A DNA stretch of 64,000 bases from Larus michahellis. Lineage: Eukaryota; Chordata; Aves; Charadriiformes; Laridae. Positions 1-9,159 of this stretch are shown here, piece by piece (the stretch's first letter is position 1; every line of letters starts with the position of its first letter). Made by a program: the position numbers and the translations under genes. The stretch spans positions 1,803,001 to 1,867,000 of the forward strand of contig NC_133907.1 in NCBI RefSeq assembly GCF_964199755.1. Direction: 5' to 3'. Under the pieces are notes generated by a model. That model was not told the origin of the DNA and searched no databases. It saw nothing but the letters and a program-made list of their open reading frames with translations.

Positions 1-3000
1 TTTTCAGAGCCTCCCCATGTGTCCTAGGCACAGTCTGACTGGGGAGCCTGTGTGCAGCTGGGAACAGATTGGGAGCTGTGAGACCACAGGATCTATTGGC
101 CAGCGTTAACAGGATAACCACAGATAATCTCATTTCGTGAATGCATGAACATGAAAAATTAATCTTTGGAGTTGAGATATTTCTAGACACTGGCAAAAGG
201 CTGCAGTTACTCTGTATACAGAACTCCTTGGGATCATGCAAGAACCCTGACCACCAAAAAATAGCATCTATCAGTTGAACAGTCAAGTCAGGTGATAACC
301 ACCAATGGTATTACCAAATATTTTACCTGTGTGACTCTACTCTTTCTCTTCCTTTCTGTTTATACGTGTGCGGAGGACTTTGGTTTTATTATTCTTGGTC
401 TACAATCAGTCCATCTTATTCAGCTGACTATGCATATAATTTCCTAAATAGTTCCTTTGCTTTTGTCTCTAGGCTTTATTTCACTTAAACATGTAGTATT
501 AGTAGTAGAACTCCTCCACAGCATATTATTGCTCTCATTTATAGCTAAATTGGTGATTCAGATATTCAAATAAATTATATACATCTTTAACTTGACTGAA
601 GTTGTATGGAGACAAACACTGTACATTTCTCACTACCTTTTTTAATTGGAAATATGCTGAATTTTTTTGTGTGTGTGGTAATTTGTCATAAAGTAATCTC
701 TTACAAGAGCACACCTCGTCCTCTCTCTCCCTTCTCTCCAAGTTTCCTTTTCAGTTCTACTGCTCAAATCCGTAGGCTGCCAAAGCTGTCTCCTGGACAG
801 GGCTTTCTCTTCCAGGTGGTTTTTGACCAAAAATGCTAACTGCTCCAGAAAAGGACTTCGTATTAAAAAGGTAACTGGGGCTTTCTCTGAGGAGTTCTGC
901 CTCAGCGTTTAGCATGCAGACACACACGGGTGAGAGTATCTGCTGCGGTGTTGAAACTGTTGGATATATTCAGGAGGAAGAAATATTTGGGAGGCATACA
1001 AACAAGCTGGGCGCCGCAAAAGGCAGAGCGAGCTCAGAATATAACTTCTATTTATGCTTTGCCAATCTGTGCAGAAGAAAACATACACTTTTTTTTTTCT
1101 GATAAAGAAGAAAAGCATGTATTGTCAATAATATAAGAAAGCCTGATCTGGACTTCACATTTGTGCTAGATAGAAGAGTGTTTATTTATTAATACTGCTG
1201 CTTGTACCAGTGTAGCTTATTTTGAGGTCTGGACTGGAATAAGTTATATTAATGTGAATGTTTCAATGTAGATAGAGCCATGTCCATCAAAAGGGGAGGA
1301 GAAAGAACGGCAATGGTGAAGTGATGAGGAGAACTGCTGCTATAAACAATAAAAACGGCAAAAGCTGTGAGTCTGAAAAACCCTCATGCTCCTTCGTCAG
1401 TCCCTATAAGAAACTAGGGACATAAAGATTAATTATGTTGATATTTATTTGGAGTTTTCTGGGGTGTGATAAGTAGAAATTACAGAACTGTTAGATCCTT
1501 CCCCTGGTACCTCGCTGGATGTGTGAGCAGACCCAGTGGTGGGGGAGACGCCAGGGACTTGTTGGAAAGAGCCTCTCAGCTGCTGAGGGGGGGCGTGGAG
1601 GGGATCACTTGGTTTATCTTGCTTTGATAAGGTTCTTCCCAGACTGCTGTTACAGTGTGAAACCTGCTGCAAATGCAGCTGGTTTAGATGATGACTGCTT
1701 TAGGTAACTCCTTGTTTTTGAAGTGACAGCCCAATCACGCTTAAACACATGCTTGTATGAAGAGTGCCTTAAAATCAGTAGCTCTGGGGAGGCTTTTGGG
1801 AACCCGGGAATCAGTGGCCTTCCTCCCACTTGTAAAATGGCACAATGGCTATTCATTTTTTATTTATTTAAATATTTTTTTTACTAACTCCGGTGGGGTG
1901 TCATTGTTTCCGTGAACGGGAGGCACTGCCTCACGGAGCAGCCCGGGGAGCTGACTCCTGCTGTGCTGGGGATCTCTGGCAGTGTATCCTCCTTGGTGAC
2001 CCTCTGTGTCTCAGGCACACGAGTTTGCCCACGAACCAGAGGTGACTTTTCTGAAGCTCTCACAAGGGACATATTGACATAAATAGGCACTCACTGTATC
2101 TTCTCAGAAGAAATCTAATTCTGCTTTATTTTTTCAATACCACTGCTTTAAACTGCAGTCCACTGACCTATTAAACCTCTCCGTCTACTTTTGCCTTTTT
2201 TCTTTGTTTTTGCAAGAATACAATAAATTAATTAGAAAAAAAAAAGTAGAAATGTTACTGTTTTGCATAGGTCAATTTTGTTTTACAATATTTTAATAAG
2301 AGTTACATTATTATAAGGTGTGTTACCTTGCCTAAGGTGAAAGAGACATAGAATTGGGATTTTTAAATTGATTTTAATATAGCCATTGCTGGCACACTGC
2401 CATTAATGCTGGCACAGTTCAGTGACGAGACCACAGCGTGTCTCATAATTGGAGGTCAGACTACACTAAAGTTGGCCTCCCTTGGTCAGTGTAATTAACT
2501 GAGCAGGAAGGTTTTGTATAGGGCCTCTGAAGTTGTATTTTCCTCATTGCCATTCACTTTACCAACTCGGAAGGAGAATCGATAGGAGCCACAATGTACT
2601 GATGAGTAGATAGCGTAAAAGAGAGAAAGTTCAAATTCCCTGGCATTGCAGCATGTCTGGCAGGACTGAAAATGTGACTTCAAAAGATCTGTTTAACCAG
2701 GAAGATAGTTGTATCTTTCTCACCATCCTCGCACACAGGTAGCACATGCAGGGTGGTACAGAGCCAGCTTAGATTAATGTGCATTCCGTTCCTGTTCGGT
2801 GCCGCTTTTTCCTGTGGATTCATTCTTCAAGTCACTTTCCCCTCTGTGACTCATCATTTTGTCTTTAGATTTTTGTACTGGAGCCAGATCATAAGTAATC
2901 CAGAATTTTGAGCTGTGCCCAACCATTCATGTAGTTCCAGTGATTTGCTGTTGCTTTAAAAAATTATAGAAATGTTCCAAAGTGTGGCTTTTACTGTTGT

Positions 3001-5814
3001 TTTCCTTCTGTGGCTGTATTCTTCTTACTCGGGAGCATCTTTGTTTCCTATGTTGCCTTCTGTCTAGATCTGGCAGGCGCTTATATCTTTTCCGGATCCT
3101 TAGTTTCTCCACAGCTTTGATTTACCTTTCACTTTACTGTTCAGTTCGATCTTGTCCCCTCTTCCCTACACATCCTCTAAAATGATCCCAAATGTGGAGT
3201 AAATCCGAAGGCAGTTCACATTTGCTTCAGTTTTGAACTGCTGACATAAACTCGTAATTTGCCATTATCTATCAGTCAGGACTCATCATTGTTTCTCCAG
3301 TTCTGTATAAATGCCTGCCTTTGTTACCACTTTTGACACAGACCAAAATTAGTAATAACGATTTTCTAAATCACCAGTCAGATAGCTGTCTCCTAGAAGA
3401 AGCAAAAATCATCGGACCATACAGAAGAAACCTAAGGTGTGGTCTGCACACTGTATTAATTTCATTTCTCCTTGTTTCTCAGATTTTTTAATAAAAACAC
3501 TTTTTATCCTTAGCAGCTAGGCCATAACTGTTTACTTGAGTTCAGCGGAACATTTACTTATCAGAGAATTAAACAGGTTAAGCCAGCGGGAATATTTCCC
3601 AGATAAGGAATTCAGATATCAGCCCTAAGCTAGGAAGGCAAAAGTCTCTTGAGACGCTGTTTTCTCACCTCCTGTCCATTTAATTTGTTATTCCCATGCT
3701 TTCACATATTTGATGGCTGCTTGACAATTTTATTGTATGTTGTACTGTCCCTCAGTGATCACACCTCCCTCTCTCTCATTTTCTATCCGTGGTAGCACAG
3801 CTCACATCTGATACTCATCTCCACCACTAAGGGTTCTATTGTCCCCTTGATATGTGCGTGTAACTCCCACTGCTGTCAATAGGAATTACACGTGTGCATC
3901 AAGGAGAGAGAAATCCCTTGTGTACTCCACGCTCCTCATTATCCTGGCACAGTCAGTTCTGTAGGTGTCTCATCTACGAGCCTTTTATTCTCTTGAGCGT
4001 TGTGCAGTATAGCAAGTTGGCTCGTAGGATCAGCAGTTTTGCTCTTGAGGTGTTTAGCAAGTTGATTTACTGTGCATGTGTACGCTCCTAAATGTCTTCA
4101 TCCAGCCAAATCCACATCTTGTAGCATTCATATGTTAGACGGTAGAGCTTCCTATTTCCTTTTTATGCAAGAATATCAATTCATAACCAGCCTCCCAGCA
4201 GACTCAAAGTGAAGTGAGAGCCTGAAGCTAACCCTCCAAAATAACGTGTGTTCAGGCCCAGCTCAGACCTGTATGCTTAAATGCAATACTTTGTGAAAAA
4301 TGCAATAGCTACAAAAACGTAAATGGCATATTTTAATTTTCCTTAAAGATCTGAAGGAAGGTATTTCAGTTGAAATAGTAGCTAATCAGTTAGCAAAACT
4401 TTAATTCCTTCCACAACTAGTCCGAGTGTCAAGAGTTGAAGGAAAATGGCAGAGTGAGAACAACCACATATGTAAATCAGTGATTTCCACTGTTTGCACA
4501 CTGGATTTGTATTCTCGTCTGATCCTTCTGGAAACACCCCAGTTTGGGAAGGTTCCCGGTGTCCCACATAGGCCAGGGCTATTAGAAATGTAAGTGGAAA
4601 GCACACTCACTCCCTTTGCAGACTTGTTCCCCAAGTACAAAGTCTGTTACCACCGCTTGGAAAAGAGGAATGGCAAACTAGTTTGGGAAAAAAATCAATT
4701 TGCCATCAGATTAGAAATCAACTGTAAACATGTTGAAGAATTCTATTTTTTTTCACTACTGCTCTGCCTTTTCTTCACAATCTGTTGTGGTGTCAGACTT
4801 ATTTTGACAATACTTGTAGAACTTGTCATATTAACGAAGTTATCAAACAGAGTGAGCACATGCATAGCAACAGCTGTAGTCCAGCAAGAGTCAAAATAAC
4901 CGGCCATGGGTATTCACAAGGCAATAGCCACACTGGAGCTGCACAAATCCAAAATATCCCCAGAAGTCTCCAGAGTACTTGTAGTTTTATTTAAATAGCA
5001 ACAACCGCAGCTGCCCTTCAACCTGGAACAATCTACTCCAAACTTTGAAATTTAGGATAAAAATAAAAGGAACAAATTTAGATTTGATAGATACATATAA
5101 GGATTTATTTTTGTTATGATAGTGTCACTTGACTATTTCTGCCTTCGTGAAAGTGCTTCTTAAAAAAGGGTATACAGTAAATTCAATACAATGATGGGAT
5201 TTATTTGATGTTATATAATGAACTCAGAAATACTTGTTTAAAAACAAAATAAACCCCATAATCCACTAAGACTGTAAATTGGCGGGGTAGGAACAATCTT
5301 TTCATTATTCGTGTCTACAGAGGTTAATACAATGAGGTCTCAGTTCTTTGCTAACATCTCTAGGTGTTAACACAATGCTATTAAATCTACTCAATAGCCA
5401 AAGATGCAGTCAGTGGATTTATGTGTCTCATTCCTTTGGAAATGTGTGAATCTAACAGAATAGTTTAATGGCCAGATTTTTCAGCAGCAATGTCTGATTT
5501 TGCACGTACATCAGATAGTATGCATCTATTTATGCAAATCATTGTTGGATTTATATGCACAAAATATACATGCCTGAGAACTCCTATTTGTGGAGTTGAG
5601 CTGCATTCAGAAGGGAAAAAGATCATATTTGGATGCTGGGGTCATGCTGGTGGAAAATAGCAGGAACCATGCTTAGCACGCAAAACCGCTGCTTTCCATT
5701 TTTGGTTTTCTGTCAAAACTAAACTGACTTAAGTTTCGCTTTCTGGCCCTGCTTTTGATCTGCCTTTATTTTTACAACAGAAAACCTTTAGTTTAGTGGA
5801 GTTAGCTTTATCTG
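1..5814. other. AT-rich upstream flank of CDH4, no recognisable gene
   Basis: The open frames here are short, at most about 100 codons, fall on both strands, and match no family I know. The longest, 4594-4899 on the + strand, has a hydrophobic stretch rich in F, L and I, as T-rich DNA gives by chance. Poly-T and poly-A tracts and TATTTATT-type low complexity occur near 1085, 1860 and 2235. An octamer ATGCAAAT directly followed by CATTGTT lies at 5532-5546. I see no CR1 copy and no RNA gene. The stretch could hold distal regulatory DNA or a non-coding transcript, but the sequence alone does not show it. Confidence 0.6.
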
Positions 5815-6115
5815 CTACTGATGCGGACACGGACTGGGCCTGGCGCCCGTTTTCCTCTCAGACAAGGAGGGCCACGCTGGGGCTGGCTTGAGGAGCTGGT
5901 TCAGGCATGACCCATTCTTCCACCCGACCCTGGCCCCTGCGGCGCCCTCCCCTCTCCCTGCCCCAGGGCTGACTGTCGGGGTGCTCATCCCCCCGGCACC
6001 CACAGCCCGCCCAGGCACAGCCTGCGCCCCAGCACCAGCCGCCATGCCAGGCCTCTCCCTCCCCAGCAGCCTCGGGCGAAGGAGCAGGTCCCTGTCATGG
6101 CGGGGCTGTGATTGC
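5815..6115. other. GC-rich segment upstream of the CDH4 promoter
   Basis: Base composition switches sharply from AT-rich to C- and G-rich near 5815, with runs such as CCCCTGCGG and CCCCCCGGCACC, and returns to T-rich minisatellite DNA near 6116. CpG density is modest compared with the island downstream. Open frames on both strands here reflect the scarcity of stop codons in GC-rich DNA. It may be the outer shore of the CpG island, cut off from it by the tandem repeat at 6118-6598. Confidence 0.5.
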
Positions 6116-6117
6116 CT

Positions 6118-6598
6118 CTGGTCTCATTTTCCTCTCTCCAAGTATGCTCATTTTGCTCTGGATATATTAATTTTTTCCTCCTGGATATGTTAATTTTTCC
6201 CTCCACATGCTGCCTCTTCCTCACAGACTGGACTGGGCTCTCCTCACCAGACATGCCCATCACCTCTGGGACGTGTTAGCTTTTCCTGTGGACATTCTAC
6301 TTTTTCCTCACTGGATGTGCTTGTTTTTCACATGGGCATGTTAATTTTTTCCCCACTGGGTACATCTTTCCGCTGGATACATTACTTTTACCCTAGTTAC
6401 ACTCCTTCTCCCTCAGTGGATATACTACTTTTCCCTCAGTGGATAATGCTACCTTTTCCCTCAGTGGAGATGCTACTTTTCCCTCAGTGGATATGCTACT
6501 TTTCCCTCAGTGGACACGTCCCTCCCCTGGATATGCTGTTTTTCTCCCTGAACACGTTAGTTTTTCGTCTTTGGACATTAAGTTTTGCCTCCGGACAG
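6118..6598. repeat. Degenerate ~23-bp minisatellite next to the CDH4 promoter
   Basis: About 20 diverged units share the pattern GTGGATATGCTACTTTTCCC. The best-preserved core has CAGTGGA at 6414, 6437, 6462, 6485 and 6508, giving periods of 23, 25, 23 and 23 bases. Units grow more diverged in both directions, for example CTGGATATGTTAATTTTTCC near 6180 and TTGGACATTAAGTTTTGCC near 6570. The array is strongly T-rich on the + strand and ends where the CpG island begins. Because 23 is not a multiple of 3, the open frames crossing it show a staggered peptide repeat (LLFPQW, SVDMLLF), which I take as a by-product and not coding. Exact outer edges are uncertain because end units are eroded. Confidence 0.88.
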
Positions 6599-6684
6599 GC
6601 GAGCTGCGGCTGACGAGGTTCCCCGGCGCGGCCGCCCACCGCCCCACGCCTCTCCGCAGGCCGCCGGGGGAGGTGGCGGTACCC

Positions 6685-6780
6685 GGCGGCGGGGCGGTGC
6701 CTGTCGCTTTAAGGCGGCGCGTGCCCGCGCGCGGCGGGGCGGGGCTTGGCGGCGGCGCGCGGGCGGGCGCTTCACCTGCA
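6685..6780 (+). promoter_or_regulatory. CDH4: Likely core promoter of CDH4 with GC boxes
   Basis: GC boxes (Sp1/KLF type) occur at 6691-6697 (GGGGCGG) and 6736-6745 (GGGGCGGGGC), with a further GGGCGGGC at 6761. CTTTAAGG at 6707-6714 is a weak TATA-like sequence between GC boxes. No canonical TATA box is visible. No ATG occurs between about 6600 and the start codon at 6938, consistent with a 5' UTR of up to about 200 bases starting in or just after this block. The transcription start is inferred, not seen. Confidence 0.6.
6773..6778. promoter_or_regulatory. CDH4: E2-box CACCTG in the CDH4 proximal promoter or 5' UTR
   Basis: The sequence is TTCACCTGCAG. CACCTG is the E2-box bound by SNAI1/2 and ZEB1/2 repressors, and such boxes mediate repression of CDH1 (E-cadherin). 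Whether those factors act on CDH4 is inference. A single six-base motif can occur by chance, but its place 160 bases before the start codon, beside GC boxes, resembles the CDH1 arrangement. Confidence 0.35.
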
Positions 6781-6908
6781 GCCCAGAGCGGGCGCCGAGC
6801 GGCGGCGGGAGCGGGGCGGCAGCGAGCGCCCGGCCCCGGCAGCGAGCCACGGCAGCGGCACCGCGGGGCGGCCATCCGCGCCGCCTCCGCCACAGCCCCC
6901 GCCACAGC

Positions 6909-6932
6909 CCGCCGCCGCCGCCGCCGCCGCCG
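6909..6932 (+). repeat. (CCG)8 trinucleotide run just before the start codon
   Basis: Eight uninterrupted CCG (equally GCC) units end five bases before the ATG at 6938, so the run lies in the 5' UTR of CDH4. It follows two copies of CCGCCACAGCCC. GC-rich trinucleotide runs in leaders can form stable structure and vary in length between individuals; neither property can be judged from one sequence. Confidence 0.9.
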
Positions 6933-6937
6933 GGGCC

Positions 6938-6997
6938 ATGAGGACCGGCTGGCGGGTGCTGCTGGTGCTGCTCCTTCCCGTCTGGGGCTCGGCGGCG
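6938..6997 (+). CDS. CDH4: CDH4 (R-cadherin) exon 1, signal peptide
   Basis: This is the coding part of exon 1 of R-cadherin, a single-pass calcium-dependent homophilic adhesion protein of the plasma membrane, known in retina, brain, kidney and muscle. The 20 codons give an N-terminal signal peptide: basic residues R2 and R6, a hydrophobic core V7-V15 with LLVLLLPV, then WGSAA with small residues suited to signal peptidase. The ATG is the first in the CpG island and has G at -3. A perfect donor, GCG|GTAAGT, follows at 6998, so the exon ends in phase 0. The beginning MRTG and the ending WGSAA agree with chicken R-cadherin as I recall it, with differences in the middle, which suggests a bird other than chicken. 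A mature-protein assignment rests on exon 2. Confidence 0.92.
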
Positions 6998-9047
6998 GTA
7001 AGTGGGGCGCCCCGGCGGCGGGGGAGGACGGGTGGGCACCGGGCTGCGCGCCCCGCGGGGATTCCGCCGCTGCTCCGCGCCCCGCGGACACGGCAGCCGC
7101 TGCAACTTCGGGGTCGGAGCGCGGAGCCGGCCGGGGCGGCTGAGTGTGCGGGAGCGGAGCGGCGCAGCTCCCTGCCGCTGTCACCCTCTCTCTTTTTTTT
7201 TTTTTTAATAATCATTACAGTTTTTTAGTTATTTTTTTTTGGGCGCTATCGTTCGCTTTTAGTGTAGTGCATCAGCCGTGCCGGCGAAACTTGCCCTCTG
7301 TGTTGCGCCGCGCCAGATAAACTTCGGGGGCAGCGGCGCGTCCCGGCGCGGAGCCGCCCGCGTAGCCCTGCGCGCTCGCGGAGCCTCCGCGCCCCAGCGC
7401 CGCCCGCACCCCGCGGGCCATCCCTCCTCTGCCGCCGCCGTGGCTGTGCCTTTAACTTTTATTTTTACCGGCCCGTAAACACCCCGAGTGGGCCTGAGCC
7501 GTGCCGGGGGCTAACGGTCTGGGAAGTTCGGGGGTTTTAGGGTTTTCCACCCCAAAATGAAGGGCGCTCTGCAGAACGTCAACAAACGCCCGAGCGCGTG
7601 GTCTGCGGCGTTCCGGGGCGAGCGGGGCGGCCGCTGCGGGTCGTGCCGGACCGGCCGCGGGAACGCGAGCCGCTGATTTCCCAGCCGGAATCCCCCGGCG
7701 CAGGAACCTGCGGGGGTGTCCCGGCCCCCGGGGGCCGGCGGCTGTGGGGGGGGAGCCCCGAGCGCCCGGGTAATAACGGGATGATTTCAGAGTCAAAGCC
7801 CGTTATCGCCACTCAGTCCTTGGAAACGTTTCCTGCTGGCAGCCCCTTGCCAGCGACGGTCGGAGTCCCCAGAGCCGCTGCTGCCCTGCGCTCCCCCGGC
7901 AGTAGCTGGCATCCGCCTCCCCAGCCTGGTTTTTAGCGGAGTATGTTGGCTTGCTTTCTGCTTACTAAGCTCCTCCGAAAGGACCCTTCACTCCTCTTCC
8001 CTCCCTTTCTCTCTCTGTAATGCAGCATCGTCTATGCCCGGGCGTGTTTGGGGGAGCAGGGGAGCCGTGTGCCGCTCCCCGGGGAGACAGGGACGCGCCT
8101 GGAGTTGCACTTTCTCGGGGCAGTGGCTCCGCTGGTCCCCCGGCTTCAGCCTGCGCTGTGGGGCTGGAGGCGTCGGAGGTGCAGCCTGCGTCGCTGAGCG
8201 GTGCTCTGGCTAGCCCTGCCCGCAGCCCGGGAGTCTTAGGCATCCCTTGCCACTAGCGCTTGTTTGTGCGTAAATCACCTGGCACTTGTTAGGCATAAAT
8301 CACCGGCTTATGTGCTTTCAGTGAGCTGGCTGGAGCCGGGGTCCGGGACCCTCCTGGCTGGGGAGCGGGTGCCCCATCCCCAGGACCAGGCTGACCCCTC
8401 CTGTGGCAGGGGCTGGTTCCCCGCTGTGCAGTCCGAAGTTGCAGCAGAGCAGCTGGGTGTTCAGCTGGATGCTTCCCCCTGCATTCTGGCAGGTTGTGCG
8501 TGAGGATGTGCTATTCAGCGGTGTCCCCTTCGTCCCCACCATCCCCACTGGCGGGTCACAGGGGCAGCAGCAGGCACAGCCTCAGAAGGAGGGGTGCTTT
8601 AGCTGGTCACGAGGTCCTGGGGCTGCTGCGACCTGTGGTGTTTCTCCTCCTCCGGTCCTGGGGCTTGCCCAGTTTCTCAATAGCAAAACTCAGTGATTTG
8701 GATGTTGCAACATCAGGCCTTTGCGTGGCTCCAGTGCGAGCGCAGCTCGCCTTGATGAATTGCTGCTCTTTGTTTCCTCCCATCCGCTGACAGTGCCCAG
8801 TATCCCAGCCTTCCTACAAACAATACTCTCTATTGTAGTCAGGCAACTATTTTCTGGCCCATTTTATTTTTGCAGCTACAGTATGGATGCGCTCCAGCAG
8901 ATAGGCACTTCAGCACAAGCGGCTTCTACTTGCACACTGCTTTACTGTTCAGGTTTGCCTGTGCCTAAACACCTAGTTGTTGGGTGCAAAACATTTTCCC
9001 AAATGACAGAAGTCATGGTGTGTGTTCTCCTTGTTTTGTTTTTGCAG
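6998..9047 (+). other. CDH4: CDH4 intron 1 (2,050 bases)
   Basis: The intron runs from GTAAGT at 6998 to a polypyrimidine tract and TTTTTGCAG ending at 9047. Its first kilobase is CpG island with a T-rich patch at 7190-7250. The remainder becomes progressively less GC-rich. It holds no recognised repeat element or additional exon. The in-frame open stretch upstream of exon 2, from about 8721, is non-coding read-through, since the acceptor at 9046-9047 is clear. Confidence 0.85.
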
Positions 9048-9159
9048 GCACACAATGGGGATCTTACAGTTAGACCCACATGCAAGCCTGGCTTCTCAGA
9101 AGATGACTACACGGCATTGGTCTCCCAAAACATCATGGAAGGGCAGAAGTTACTCAAAG
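9048..9159 (+). CDS. CDH4: CDH4 (R-cadherin) exon 2, start of the prodomain
   Basis: The 112 bases encode residues 21-57, beginning [19 protein letters not shown] and including [17 protein letters not shown]. This is the start of the cadherin prodomain, which keeps classical cadherins non-adhesive until proprotein convertase cleavage before EC1. Human CDH4 has the closely similar [20 protein letters not shown]; N-cadherin and E-cadherin share the CK-GF-ED pattern but diverge more, so R-cadherin is the best fit. The conserved prodomain cysteine is C32. The acceptor is TTTTGCAG|GCA and the donor AAAG|GTAAGT. The exon leaves one base (G) of the next codon, matching the valine codon split between exons 2 and 3 in the family. 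The remaining exons lie beyond the window, so this CDS is partial. Confidence 0.95.

Larger units (their letters stand above)
6590..8240. promoter_or_regulatory. CDH4: CpG island covering promoter, exon 1 and early intron 1 of CDH4
   Basis: CpG dinucleotides are very frequent from about 6590 to 7930, in contrast with the CpG-poor DNA on both sides. After a short T-rich break near 7940-8020 a weaker CpG-rich part runs to about 8240. Another T-rich interruption lies at 7190-7250. The start codon of exon 1 sits in the middle of the densest part. Vertebrate developmental genes commonly have island promoters of this kind. The many long open frames on both strands inside it come from stop-codon depletion and are not genes. 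Confidence 0.9.

Noticed and set aside
4594..4899. 101-codon + frame with a hydrophobic segment that might suggest a small membrane protein
   Set aside because: The hydrophobic run comes from T-rich DNA, the frame has no conserved features that I know, and no promoter or splice context was seen.
6317..6613. Repetitive peptide (SVDMLLFPQW-like) read from the upstream tandem array
   Set aside because: It is the translation of a 23-base minisatellite, whose unit is not a multiple of three, so the peptide repeat drifts between frames. There is no gene context.
6439..7228. Several long open frames on both strands across the CpG island (up to 234 codons)
   Set aside because: Stop codons are scarce in GC-rich DNA, the frames overlap each other on both strands, and the products are alanine-, arginine- and proline-rich low-complexity sequence. 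Only the short CDH4 signal-peptide frame has a splice donor and a family match.
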